Shown in pieces: positions 48,051-56,843 of a stretch of DNA of 64,000 nt. The stretch comes from Anagrus nilaparvatae (lineage: Eukaryota; Arthropoda; Insecta; Hymenoptera; Mymaridae). The notes under the pieces are model-generated. The model was given only the letters and a program-made list of their open reading frames with translations, was not told the origin of the DNA and made no database searches. The position numbers and the translations under genes were made by a program. The stretch's first letter is position 1. Every line of letters starts with the position of its first letter. The stretch lies in the NCBI GenBank assembly GCA_022575985.1, contig JAKSXM010000014.1, positions 25,234,001-25,298,000 on the forward strand, given 5' to 3'.

Positions 48051-51000
48051 AATTCTACATAAAATACATAGTATTTTTTTGACCTTTTTAATACGGATGT
48101 ATACACTTATAAAAAAATCCCTTTCTTAAAATATAACGATAATAAAATAAGAAATAAGATGGAAAAGCAATTAAAAAAAAAAAAAAAAAAAGAAAAAAAT
48201 AAAAAAATAAAAAAATGTAAGTTAATAACGCTCAATATTCAAAATAAAACAGTGTCATATATCGCGACAAGAATTTAAACCCATTAGTAAAGTATAAATT
48301 TTATAGTTCTTAAAATCTATGAATAAACACCCCCTCTTAATAAATCCTTTAAAATTTAAAAAATAACCATTGCTCAGATATCAACAATATTATTACTTAG
48401 TCTAAAAAAAGTTTTGATAGTGTACAGACATATAAATTTTGAATTTTATGTTTAAAATAATAAGTTTTATACATTTAAGTAATTTTTAAAAAATAGGAAC
48501 ATAAGAATATTTAAATGTCAAGTTAAGTTTTTTAAATGGTATGTAAAATATATATGTAATTCAAATAATTCAATGTAATATTTTGTAAAATTAAAAAATT
48601 ATTTCTTAAAAAATAAAGGTCCTGAAGAGGTTCTCAGATTGAGAATGAAATATTGACAAGAGTAAAAATCAAAGTTTTTTGAATTTTTCCTTATAATTTG
48701 TCCAGCAAGGTCGTTTTAAACTCAACAGACAATTTTTGACCTAAAAATTGAAATTTGGTCAATAAAAATGATTTTTTTCTTAAAGAAATGAATTGCTAGG
48801 GAAAAATTAATCGATTTAAAAAAAAAAAATTATTATTTTACGATGAAAATCAATCGAGTAATGCATGTTCAAAGTTCAGAAACAGGCTTTTTCAATAAAA
48901 TTTCAATCTTTTTTAAGGCAAATTTAAGCAAAATCTTAAATTGACGATAACTTGGCTAAATTTCATCGTAAAAAGAAAAGTTTTTTTTTCTTCTGGAGTG
49001 GTTTTTCCCTGGCAATCCAAATTTTTCATCTATTTCTTTAAATTTAATAAAGATTTATTGTTAAAAATCAAATTTTCGGATTTTGATCTCTCAGCCACCC
49101 ACAAAATTGACTAAAAATTTTTTAGACGATCAGCTCCAACTTACTGCTATGGAAATATGAAAATAACAAACTATTTCCGAAAACTTTGCTGTATCAGATT
49201 TTGTCGTCATTTTTTTTCGACTTTTCGCTCGTTCAAGCTGGGTGTGGGGGTTTTTGTGACAAAAATCTCGAAAACAAAAAAACAAGACACACTCTAATGT
49301 TCACTTATAATAGTATTAATGTATGCTCCCTAATTATTATAAGTCCCAGAACCGAAATTATAATAAATCCCGAAATAAAGAAACTTAAAGTACTTGTTCT
49401 AATCAGGGCCTGATCCTGCCTCCCACTTCAAATTATTCTAAGTCCCTAAATCGAAAATATTCTAAGTCCTTTTGACCCCCCCCCCCCCTAAAAACGTTAC
49501 TGTTTTACCGCCCCCACCTGCTGAACTTTTCAGGTACCCTCCCTATGAACATGCTCCATGTTAAAAAAAATGAGCTTATATCATTTTTTATTTTGGAGGT
49601 AGTTTTCAACCTCTATAATTAGCTCTAATTTTGGTACATTATCAGATAACCCTAATATTTTTTTATATAGTGTTTGAATATTGAATTTATTTGATTATTA
49701 TTGGCTTTAGTTCCAAAATATTGCAAAAAAATTTGTAACCAGTCTGTGTAACTACACAACCAACGAGCATGGAACAAGTTTACTCATAACAGTAATAAAT
49801 CCAAAAACCGAAATTACAATAAATCCTGAAGTATATACTATCCTAAGTCCATAAACTTAAAGTATTCTAAGTTGTTGTTGTTATTAGGGCCTGATCAGGT
49901 CCTGACTCCCACTTCAAATTATTCTAAGTCCCTAAATCGAAAATATTCTAAGTCCATTTCACCCCCCCCCTAAATTGTCACTTTTTCACCCCCCCCCCCC
50001 TAAAAGCGTCAATTTTTGACCCCCGCCCCCTAAACACGTCAATTTTTCAACATCCCCCCCCCTGCCGAGCCAAACTTTTTCAAATACCCCATCCAATGAA
50101 CATGTTCCATGTTAAAAAACCTTAAAAGGCATCATTTTAGCCAATTACTACAGATTTTTGGTTGAAGGGCGTATACTCCTATATTTTAAAAAAATAGATA
50201 GTAGACCTTTTATCAACCCAGTTGTCGATTTCAGACCAATTATCGCATTATGATTAGAATTAGAATTAAATAGTAAAAATTTCATAAAATTCAAAGTATA
50301 AAATTTTAATTCTTTTAATCTTATTATTCCTCATTGTCTTCGAGTATAATATAGCAGAAACTTATGAATTATAGTTTTAAAGTTTTTATTTTTTTTATTT
50401 GCTTACTGTTTTATTTATTTAATTGATAATTTTTTATCTAAAATATTTATGATTGATTTTATCAATTTTTTTTACATGCTATGCACAGCAATTAAATAAA
50501 AATTTACTCACCTTGATATCTTCAGATCAGTTTTTAATTTTTATTTAATTAATTTATCAATTAAATATTAAATAGTAAAAATATTTTTTCAATTAAAATG
50601 ATATTAATTTTAAACAATAAATTTTATTAAATTTATTTATTACCTTTATTTTAATTAACTTTGTTATCAATTGGTAAAATAAAGTTTTTTTGCTCTTTAT
50701 GCAAAATTTTATTAGCTCTATAGATGTATTAAAAGATTAAATACATTTTTTGTTCTCCCTAGTGTAAAACTAGGCACAGTGGCGGATACAGGGGGGGGGG
50801 TCACAGGGGTCAATTGACCCACCCTCAGCGGTCAATTTTACCTTTTTTTAGCTAATTTTACGTTACATAATTATCGCGAAGTACCATTTTGACCCCCCCA
50901 AAAAAATTTTAAGGACCTTTTTTAGAAAATTTTTTTAAATTTGATTCAAATGACCCCCCAAAAAAATTTTCTAGATCCGCCTCTGAGGCATGAAATTTTC

Positions 51001-53953
51001 TACACTTTGTTTATGCCTATAAGCTGGCTAAAAATATTATAAGTAACCATGGGCTGAAAACTTAAATAGCTATACAGGCTTCGCGGAGCACTCGTGCTTG
51101 CGATCACTGAGGCGATCACGCTATTAACTAAACTTTTGCGGAGCACTCGTGCTAGTGATCATGTTATTAAGTAAACTAAATATACAGATTACAAGCATAA
51201 TGTATTTTGCCCTAAATTTGGATCCCAAATCTAAATAAAAATTATTATAAGTTGCTAAATCAAAATTATTTCAAGTCCCTTTTCAACCACAACTCTTGTT
51301 TGTAACCATTTGACCCCACCTCGTTTCCCACCTCAATAACCTGATATTACCATAATTTGTGAATTTTTTTAGGATAGTCCAAGCAACATACCAACACAAA
51401 TGAGACGAATTCATGAAGATATAAAATTTGAAAATAATAAGGAACATTTAGTAAATTTGAATTCCGAATTCGGACAACATATTAGTAAAGAATTAGATGC
51501 TAAAGATATGAAAAAAATTTTGAATCTACTTTCTATTAAAACCCTTGATACGAAAAATCGTCAAAGAATTTATCGCCCAACTGATACTAAAAATCATCAA
51601 CATCATCACTATGAAGGAGTTTATAAAGAAACTGAAAATATTGATAAACCACCAATTTTAACTAATAATAGGCACGAATTTTTAGAACCAAAAATAAATA
51701 AATCTGAAATTAATACCCAGACAACACAGGAAGATTTCAGTAAATATCATAATAATATTATTGTAAAAATAAATTTAGAATTCACAAATTAATTAAATGA
51801 TTATTTTTTCAAATTATTTAATATTTCAATTGCAGTTAATAAGAAACAAAATCATTTATCTGATATTTTAAGAACTCAAACGAAAAAATTAAACAATGAA
51901 AATATTGATAAGAAATTGTCATCAACAGAAAATTTTAAACTTACTTTGCAAAAATTAAGTAAATCAGGTGATCGTGGAATAAAAATTTTGAAACAATTGG
52001 TTGATGAAGTAGCTCAAGGTGATAACGAAAAACAAGAAAATTTAAAAAAATTATTTAATTCATTAATTGAAAAAGATAGTACGCAAAGAACAAAAAGAGA
52101 TGTTTTTATAAATCCACCACTTAGCGATTTAATGAAGGACGACGAAATAGGAAATGCTGCTATCGAGGAGGTATTCTTTCAATTCAAAATTTATAAAATA
52201 GTTTAACTGTCGTGTACTGCTTAAGAATATTAAAAAAAAATTAAGGGGAAATATGCTAAATTTTTCTTTCTTTACCGTTTTTGCTTTAAACGAAAACGTA
52301 CATCTGCTCCCATTCCCCTATCTAATCATTTAATTATCCTCGAAAATGTCAATTTTTCACAAAAATTTTAAACAGTTCTATTTAGACCACCCTAAAACCT
52401 TCATTTATTACCGTTTGTCTCAATAAGTCCTTTTTATGGAATATCTTTAAATGAACTTCAAACCTAAATTATTTATTTTAGGGATTAAATCCAGATGGTA
52501 TAGCTGAAGATAGAGGAACAATAAATGAAACAACATTAAATGACCGAAGTAATTCAGAATTCTGGAGTTCATTTAGTAGTTCGGAAGAGCGGCTATTACA
52601 ATGTAAAGGATTAATACTCAACCTACCGTTAACTCCAAGTAGATTTTGTGAGTCTAAACATATTAAACATCACAAAACTGCATCTTTGGCAAACGCAGTA
52701 ACTTACAGGTGAATAACTTCATAAAATATATTATTACTAACTAATAGTCAAGGGGCCAGCAATGTTAAATGCATCCAAAAATTTTATCAGCACTAGAATA
52801 GATGCACCTCAGTGAATCGTATGTATTTTTGGTCGCTGAAACGGACTTTGAAGGTTTCATCCATTTTGGATGGCCAGTTTTGAGTAATGGACGCTATATA
52901 ATACAAAATCGGCAAAAAACTAGCAAGATTGGTAATATCTTGAAAACAATTGCTAATTGAGCCTATTTTTGGTACCCCAATAAGGTTTTCGGGGTCGCTA
53001 ATCACGATTTTTAAGACAGATTTATAAAAACCAAAATGGCGGACTCAAAATGGCGTATTTCTAACCTCAGAAACGGCGATTTATGTTGTTTTAAGCATAT
53101 TTACGTTGTCTAATATGTTTTTCGAACCAGTTATAATGATTCTGAGGTCATATTTTTAATTTTTAAAATAGCGGGCTCAAATAATGGATTTCTAACCTCA
53201 AAATCGTCAATAAATGCTATTTTAACGTGTTGCTAACTAAATCGTGATCACCGACCCCAAAAACCTTATTGGGGTACCAAAAATAGGCTCAATTAGCAAT
53301 TGTTTTCTAGATATTACCAATGTTGCTAATTTTTTGGTATACGCGAATTAAAATTTGACCTGATTTAATCGTCTAGTGTTCATATTTTTGTCTTATTGAA
53401 AATTGCTTGTGAATGAAATTCGCGAATGTTTATGGGTCCTAGAAACAGTATTTGCTTACACCATAACAAGCTTATTAATAATAAAACGATATTTTTTATA
53501 AAAAAGGCAGAGAAAACTTAGTATAAAGGTTAAAAAGCAATTGTTTTCTGTCCTAGTCGTATAATAAACTATTTTTGATAAACCCCATAATACCCCTTAC
53601 ATTTAAAATTTTATTTTTATTACAGAGTACCAATGGATGGATATTATTTTTTTGTATTTAGTTCTGAAAACGAAATCCAAACAAATTATTTACGTGTTCA
53701 ATTTGAATTACAAAAAACATCATATAATACATCAGAATCTGTTTATGAATGTAAAAACAAAACTAAAGAATGTTCGATACCAATAAATTTTTTTAGTAAT
53801 GAAAGAACAATATTAGAGTTACCATTGAATAATAACGATTCACTATGGAATGAAGAATTTGTTGTTATATCAACTTGTGAACCAAGAACAACAGTATATC
53901 TTTTTTTTATTTTAGCTGTACCCTTATTAATATTATCGTTTGCATTTCATTAG
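39716..53953 (+). CDS. Two-span membrane protein with APD1-4-like (DUF4792/DUF4793) ectodomain, 8 exons
   Basis: Exons are 39716-39749, 40556-40773, 42473-42654, 43575-43722, 51373-51739, 51836-52170, 52482-52708 and 53626-53953; phases join to 612 aa. There is one membrane span near residues 36-56 (LCMLGIILPAIFVAGPVYL) and one at the very C-terminus (YLFFILAVPLLILSFAFH). Between them is a large ectodomain with several Cys and N-glycosylation sites (NATF, NETT, NKTK). The segment YWGFYLLRGSSVTVSTCVRW, then GASLTIVRGHKNLHECTF, and the later block MDGYYFFVFSSENE, resemble the paired domains first called DUF4792 and DUF4793 (now APD1-4 N and M). In plants those domains precede a RING finger; none is present here. 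The middle (about 195-430) is Asn/Lys-rich and disordered. Function is unknown. Intron 4 is 7.65 kb because it hosts a Penelope-like element. The family label is from memory and tentative; the gene structure is well supported. Confidence 0.65.
41144..41308. repeat. Small foldback (MITE-like) element
   Basis: Left end TCCGGCCCTTTTCGACTC and right end GAGTGGGGAAGGGCCGGA are imperfect inverted repeats (14 of 18 match) about 165 bases apart. It lies in intron 2 of the membrane-protein gene. The island is noticeably more GC-rich than its surroundings. No ORF with family similarity was found. Confidence 0.5.
42958..43210. repeat. AGAGGCGGATC-type repeat, partial
   Basis: Begins CAGAGGCGGATCCAG, the same terminal sequence that ends the element at 50777-50985 (inverted there). 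C- and G-runs follow. The right boundary is not defined. It is probably a copy of a common non-autonomous DNA transposon end. Confidence 0.35.
43981..44036. repeat. 20-base perfect hairpin
   Basis: The 20-base arm 43981-44000 is exactly the reverse complement of 44017-44036, with a 16-base loop. The whole is AT-only apart from a few bases. It lies in intron 4, about 170 bases outside the Penelope element. Confidence 0.6.
44206..45684. repeat. Left arm of Penelope-like element
   Basis: Inverse complement of 47758-49237. It holds the 3' untranslated part of the element, a (TA)n tract at about 45404-45452, and the end of the ORF. Homology stops abruptly at 45684/45685 and at 44206/44205. Confidence 0.85.
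45404..45452. repeat. (TA)n microsatellite with CA lead, left arm
   Basis: ACACACACA followed by a run of TA dinucleotides. The mirror copy is at about 47988-48048 in the right arm. It sits just downstream of the ORF stop in the element. Confidence 0.8.
45465..47642 (-). CDS. Penelope-like reverse transcriptase with GIY-YIG endonuclease
   Basis: An intact ORF of 725 aa. The N-terminal part carries the family's 'LSNKIIP...LIRLGENF' and 'DKGNSTVLLSHDFYVKNM' type motifs. The RT core has DYVMVSLDVVSMYPSIP (motif A), NGLPMGDPCSPILGE (motif B), the catalytic YVDD at residues 413-416 (motif C) and LNFLDM further on. The C-terminal endonuclease begins near residue 616: VVYCVECKDCDKKYYGQTAR contains the Penelope-type Cys pair within the GIY-YIG fold, followed by R-x-GEH and the downstream Glu in REYVELLFIKK. 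This is an RT related to telomerase that uses target-primed reverse transcription. No frameshift or stop is present. The start ATG at 47642 is the first in frame after the arm boundary. Confidence 0.93.
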   Translation of the reverse strand: MQNKFDYKNSKKYFNLIKKFNNLKNQNDTNKKEISLNRHNFTENDDPWLLNLSNKIIPVNAYNLIRLGENFSHPLIEDKKTHIIEILKDLHLNINNIPNDKKEEVKNYILNLSKKYLNKKNKLSEFDQLIKNSITELENFLRENKNLFFSKIDKGNSTVLLSHDFYVKNMENILSDKKTYKKLEIDDDPTQRSITQCYKKLEKWKKMGYINKDMGITISHVKESIISRAYGLIKAHKIDENTLQKIKNNIQIDTDIPFRIIISGIDSPKYIQSKMYEQVISKSIKKPEQVIKNSLEFLDKIKNIKVPKDYVMVSLDVVSMYPSIPLKLVNESVKNRWTDIEKYTRIPQKEFLSGLDLLINSTYFSFNKKFYKQINGLPMGDPCSPILGELVFYDLEKQILDNFDFEIPFYGRYVDDTFLIIPKNKIDFVLETFNSYHERIKFTIEIEKDNRLNFLDMQLIRNNSDGSIISNWYRKKTYSGRLLNYLSDHPKNHKTGVIKSLVDKAIKLSHPQFHNNNLKYIKEILSLNNYPKKLINHEIKNRVKHISLIDNNRTSDNSNIENRNRKIFMLPSNSNISKEIHNFIKKYNVDIIYHVPFKLNKFIKLRKDRLTNKQQKNVVYCVECKDCDKKYYGQTARLTETRIGEHSSNFGQSPSNHNVMSTHKLQTSHEFEWDNFKILHRESNTKKREYVELLFIKKNNQISLNKKSDLANFDSPQEIILNKIL
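47758..49237. repeat. Right arm of Penelope-like element
   Basis: Inverse complement of 44206-45684, from CCGAGTAATCAC near 47759 to GTTCAAG at 49231-49237. At least three single-base differences and a different TA-tract length separate the two arms. Confidence 0.85.
47777..47977 (+). pseudogene. Duplicated 3' end of the Penelope ORF
   Basis: This plus-strand open stretch encodes exactly the last 66 residues of the element's ORF (STHKLQTSHEFEW to the terminal KIL). It is part of the right inverted arm and lacks the RT and the start of the endonuclease, so it is an inactive duplicate and not an independent gene. Confidence 0.85.
49298..50120. repeat. Pair of related ~300-base C-rich repeat units
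   Basis: Two units, about 49298-49570 and 49776-50120, share the order: ACCGAAATTAtAATAAATCC; AGGGCCTGATC; TCCCACTTCAAATTATTCTAA; GTCCCTAAATCGAAAATATTC; several C homopolymers of 8-11 bases; and GAACATGyTCCATGTTAAAA. A further degenerate fragment lies at 51237-51290. Neither unit has coding capacity. The C-runs are exceptional in this AT-rich DNA. Confidence 0.6.
50777..50985. mobile_element. MITE-like element with GGCGGAT ends
   Basis: Ends CAGTGGCGGAT (left) and ATCCGCCTCTG (right) form inverted terminal repeats (10 of 11 match). The interior has long G- and C-runs and no ORF. A related end is at 42958. It is a short non-autonomous DNA transposon, superfamily unassigned. Confidence 0.5.
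51015..51175. repeat. Dispersed repeat (GAGCACTCGTGCT)
   Basis: Contains CCATGGGCTGAAAACTTAA and two GCGGAGCACTCGTGCT words. It matches the diverged copy at 1833-1975 in the Aha1 intron. Confidence 0.5.
52791..53378. mobile_element. Foldback element, GGGTCGCTGATCA family, copy in intron 7
   Basis: Internal arms 52919-53012 and 53236-53330 are inverted copies: left GCCTATTTTTGGTACCCCAA and right TTGGGGTACCAAAAATAGGC. Short outer ends are CACTAGA (left) and CTAGTG (right). The words CGGGGTCGCTAATCACGA and TCGTGATCACCGACCCC relate it to the larger elements at 57826 and 62101. No ORF was found. Confidence 0.6.
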
Positions 53954-56843
53954 CTTTTGTTTTCTATATTGTATATTCTAAAGAATTTTTGGATTGGAAA
54001 CAGAAAAAAATTTAGTCGTGTGAGAGCTGTGTGAATAATAAAAGTTCTTAAGGTTTCCCTTATAAATTTTGTAGGCCAATGAAACTTAATTTAATAATTA
54101 TTATTTTTTACTAAATAATATTTATTATTAATTATTATTATTAATTAAACTAAGCAAAAAATATATTTAAAAACTGTATTTTATTACTATATATTTCATA
54201 TGAAATTTATATGTGAATTAGACTGTTTTTCATAAAGAAAGTGACAGGCCTGAAAATAAAACTATGTTTTGGAAAGGGAATTTCTGTATCAGACTTAATT
54301 TGACACACCCATTTGTATGAGGCTGAATTTAATATTTTATGAAATTGTATATTACGATTCTAGGGCCATAAAAATAATTTGTTTAAAAAAAAATAATTTT
54401 AAGATTATAGACATAAGAAATATTTTTTCATATAACAATTAATTTTTTAACTATTAACACTTGTGCTAATTATGATAAATTATCTCCGTTCTCAAATTAT
54501 CATAAAGCATTTGTTATTAATTTAGCAGTTTTTAATGATAACACGTACAAGTTATTGTAGAAGCAAATATCAATTAAACAATTACATTCCGTTTACCCGT
54601 TGGCAAATTAAATTTAGTTTCTTTGTTGATTTGGAATGCGGAACATGGAACTTAGAATTTCTGTCAAAGGAAACCATTTTTTTAAACATAGTTTTAGAAG
54701 ATTCACTTTAGGTTAGTGTTATAATTTAAAACTACTTTGACGAAAAAATAGCAGTCTAATACTTATAAATATCTGTGCTGAAAACTTTGTGATATTACTG
54801 TAGGAGAATTTTTTACAATTATGTACTTAAAATATAAGAAAATTTTTATAAAAAAATAAAATTCGAATAAATTGAAAGATTTTTGATTTATACCACATTT
54901 TTAAGAATTAATATTTTCATTTTACATTAAAATTAATAATAATCATTAACATTATAATTTAACATGCAGGCACAGTAGTGCCTAATGTAACGTGCCAGCC
55001 GACAGGCCCCTAGAAAATTTTTTTAACATTAGGTGCCATCAAGCCAAAATCTGATAAAAATAAACTATTTTAAGCTTGATAAGAATTTATTTATTATAAA
55101 TTCGGAGTAAGGTGTTTTTTACAATATTTCAAAGAAAAATTTATTTTATCTCTCAAAATATCCCAAATTAAATATCTGAATTTTGGATCTTGGGTTTTGT
55201 TACGTGTCCTGAGGTTTTGCTGGGATACGTAAGAGATTTTTCAAAAATTAAATAGTGCATAATATTTTCCAATATTTAAATTGAAACATAAATTAAAAAA
55301 AATAAATTTTCCTACCTTTAGACGAGCCTTTAGATTATTACATTTTTCATTATAATCTTTAAAACTGCGCAAGAGTATCCCCCCACTTAAAATTAAAAAT
55401 AATGACACATAATTATGATAATGGCACAAGAGATCGTAAATATATTATGCACTTATTATATCACCAAGACTAGTAGTCTTATAATTAACACACCTATTAT
55501 AAAAATAAAATAATCAGAACTCAAGACACTTTTTTCACATTTAAACAAAACTTATGCCCAATTTGACAAAAATTAAATTATTAATAGAAAATAAAAACTG
55601 GTTTAAAATTTTAATAAATATCAAAACTTGTTATTTTTAAAATAGTTCTAAAAAAAACACAATTATTTAAAAGGAGTAAAAAGAATTTTTATTTTAAAGT
55701 TTGCTTATTGTAAATTGACGTTACACTGATAGTTACTAATAATTATAATAAATATCTTTATTTTATTTATGTCGCGGGTAATTAACTTCTCGGTTTAAAC
55801 GCAAAGTCTCAGGTGCTTATATTTTCAGTTGTAAAATATCTACTTTTATGTTAATTTGTAAAATTCGTAAAATTACATCTTTCAAGATAAAATCTTTTGT
55901 TTTGATTAAATTTTGGCTGGACTATTGAACGACGTTTTTTATTTCTTACTAGAAATTTTTGTTTTGTGAATATCTTCACTGTAAAAAGTAACTTTCTTAG
56001 ATTAACAAAAAAAATATAATATTTTCGAAAAACTAGTAAATTTTCAAAAAAATTTGTAAATATTTGATAATAATCGTAAATTAACTAAATTTAGTATATT
56101 ATCGAAAAATTCAAGAATTCTCGATTTTTTTTGCGAATTGACGACAAATATTGTAAATTCACAACTATTTTTCGTAAATTTACAACTATAAAAAAATGGT
56201 AAATTATCAATTTTTCTTGTGAATTCCCTTAAAAAAAAATCAAGAATTTTTTTTGAAAATATACTATAAATAATTTTTCGAAAATGTTCTAATTTTTTTG
56301 TTAATATAAGAAAGTTACTTTTTGCAGTGTATATTTTTTATTACATAATTTAAGAAAATGATAACAATATTACGTACGGTGTCCAGAAAAATAAAGAAAG
56401 TACCAAATCGCTTGATGAGTATTTTCTTAATGCGATTATTCTTTACCAGTAGGGAAAAAACACCCGAAAAAAATTTCTGGATCCATGCCTGAGAAACTCA
56501 GAAAATTTTTACATTATATATTGTCTGAAAAATAAATAAATTGCAAAATCTTATTTTTGCGTAATGAGAATATAAATTATAGAGTCAGTGCTATTATAAA
56601 AATTTAATTTATTTTAAATTTTGTTTATAGTTTCAAAATTTTAGTACAAGAAATATATAATAATTTCAAAGGTGTCTGCAGATTCATAACATTCGTTTAT
56701 CATATTCAAACAATTTCCCTAGATGTAATTTTGACAAAAGAATTTTTAAATTTAGTACCAGATTATTGCTTTTACAATTTTATGTTCCAATTATTATGTT
56801 TTTGGAAAAATGATGTTAATTTTACAGTTTGTATTGGTTTAAT
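53954..56843. other. Intergenic region, repeat-containing
   Basis: 2.9 kb between the membrane-protein gene and the 3' end of the cyclotransferase gene. No credible coding exon was found. Bases 54967-55042 contain an imperfect hairpin (TGCCTAATGTAA / TTAACATTAGGTGC). Bases 55977-56329 are a MITE-like element. Confidence 0.5.
55977..56329. mobile_element. MITE-like element with CACTGyAAAAAGTAAC ends
   Basis: The left end reads CACTGTAAAAAGTAACTTTC. The right end, read in reverse complement, begins CACTGCAAAAAGTAACTTTC. About 60 bases of terminal inverted repeat enclose an AT-rich centre, 353 bases in all. There is no ORF. The same CACTG start and the A-run recall the element at 59176. Confidence 0.65.

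Larger units (their letters stand above)
44206..49237 (-). mobile_element. Penelope-like retroelement with inverted long arms
   Basis: A 5.0 kb element inserted in intron 4 of the membrane-protein gene, antisense to it. The arms 44206-45684 and 47758-49237 are nearly perfect inverted copies. Between them lie the 5' part of the ORF and about 115 bases of 5' leader (47643-47757). The right arm is an inverted duplicate of the element's own 3' end, including the last about 73 codons of the ORF. Such terminal duplications in direct or inverted order are typical of Penelope-like elements. An intact ORF and only a few single-base differences between arms indicate a recent insertion. Confidence 0.88.

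Noticed and set aside
51740..51792. Read-through of exon 5 to a stop at 51790-51792 in the membrane-protein gene
   Set aside because: A donor at A|GTAAAT (51739/51740) gives the only phase that keeps exon 6 open, so the read-through is treated as intron.
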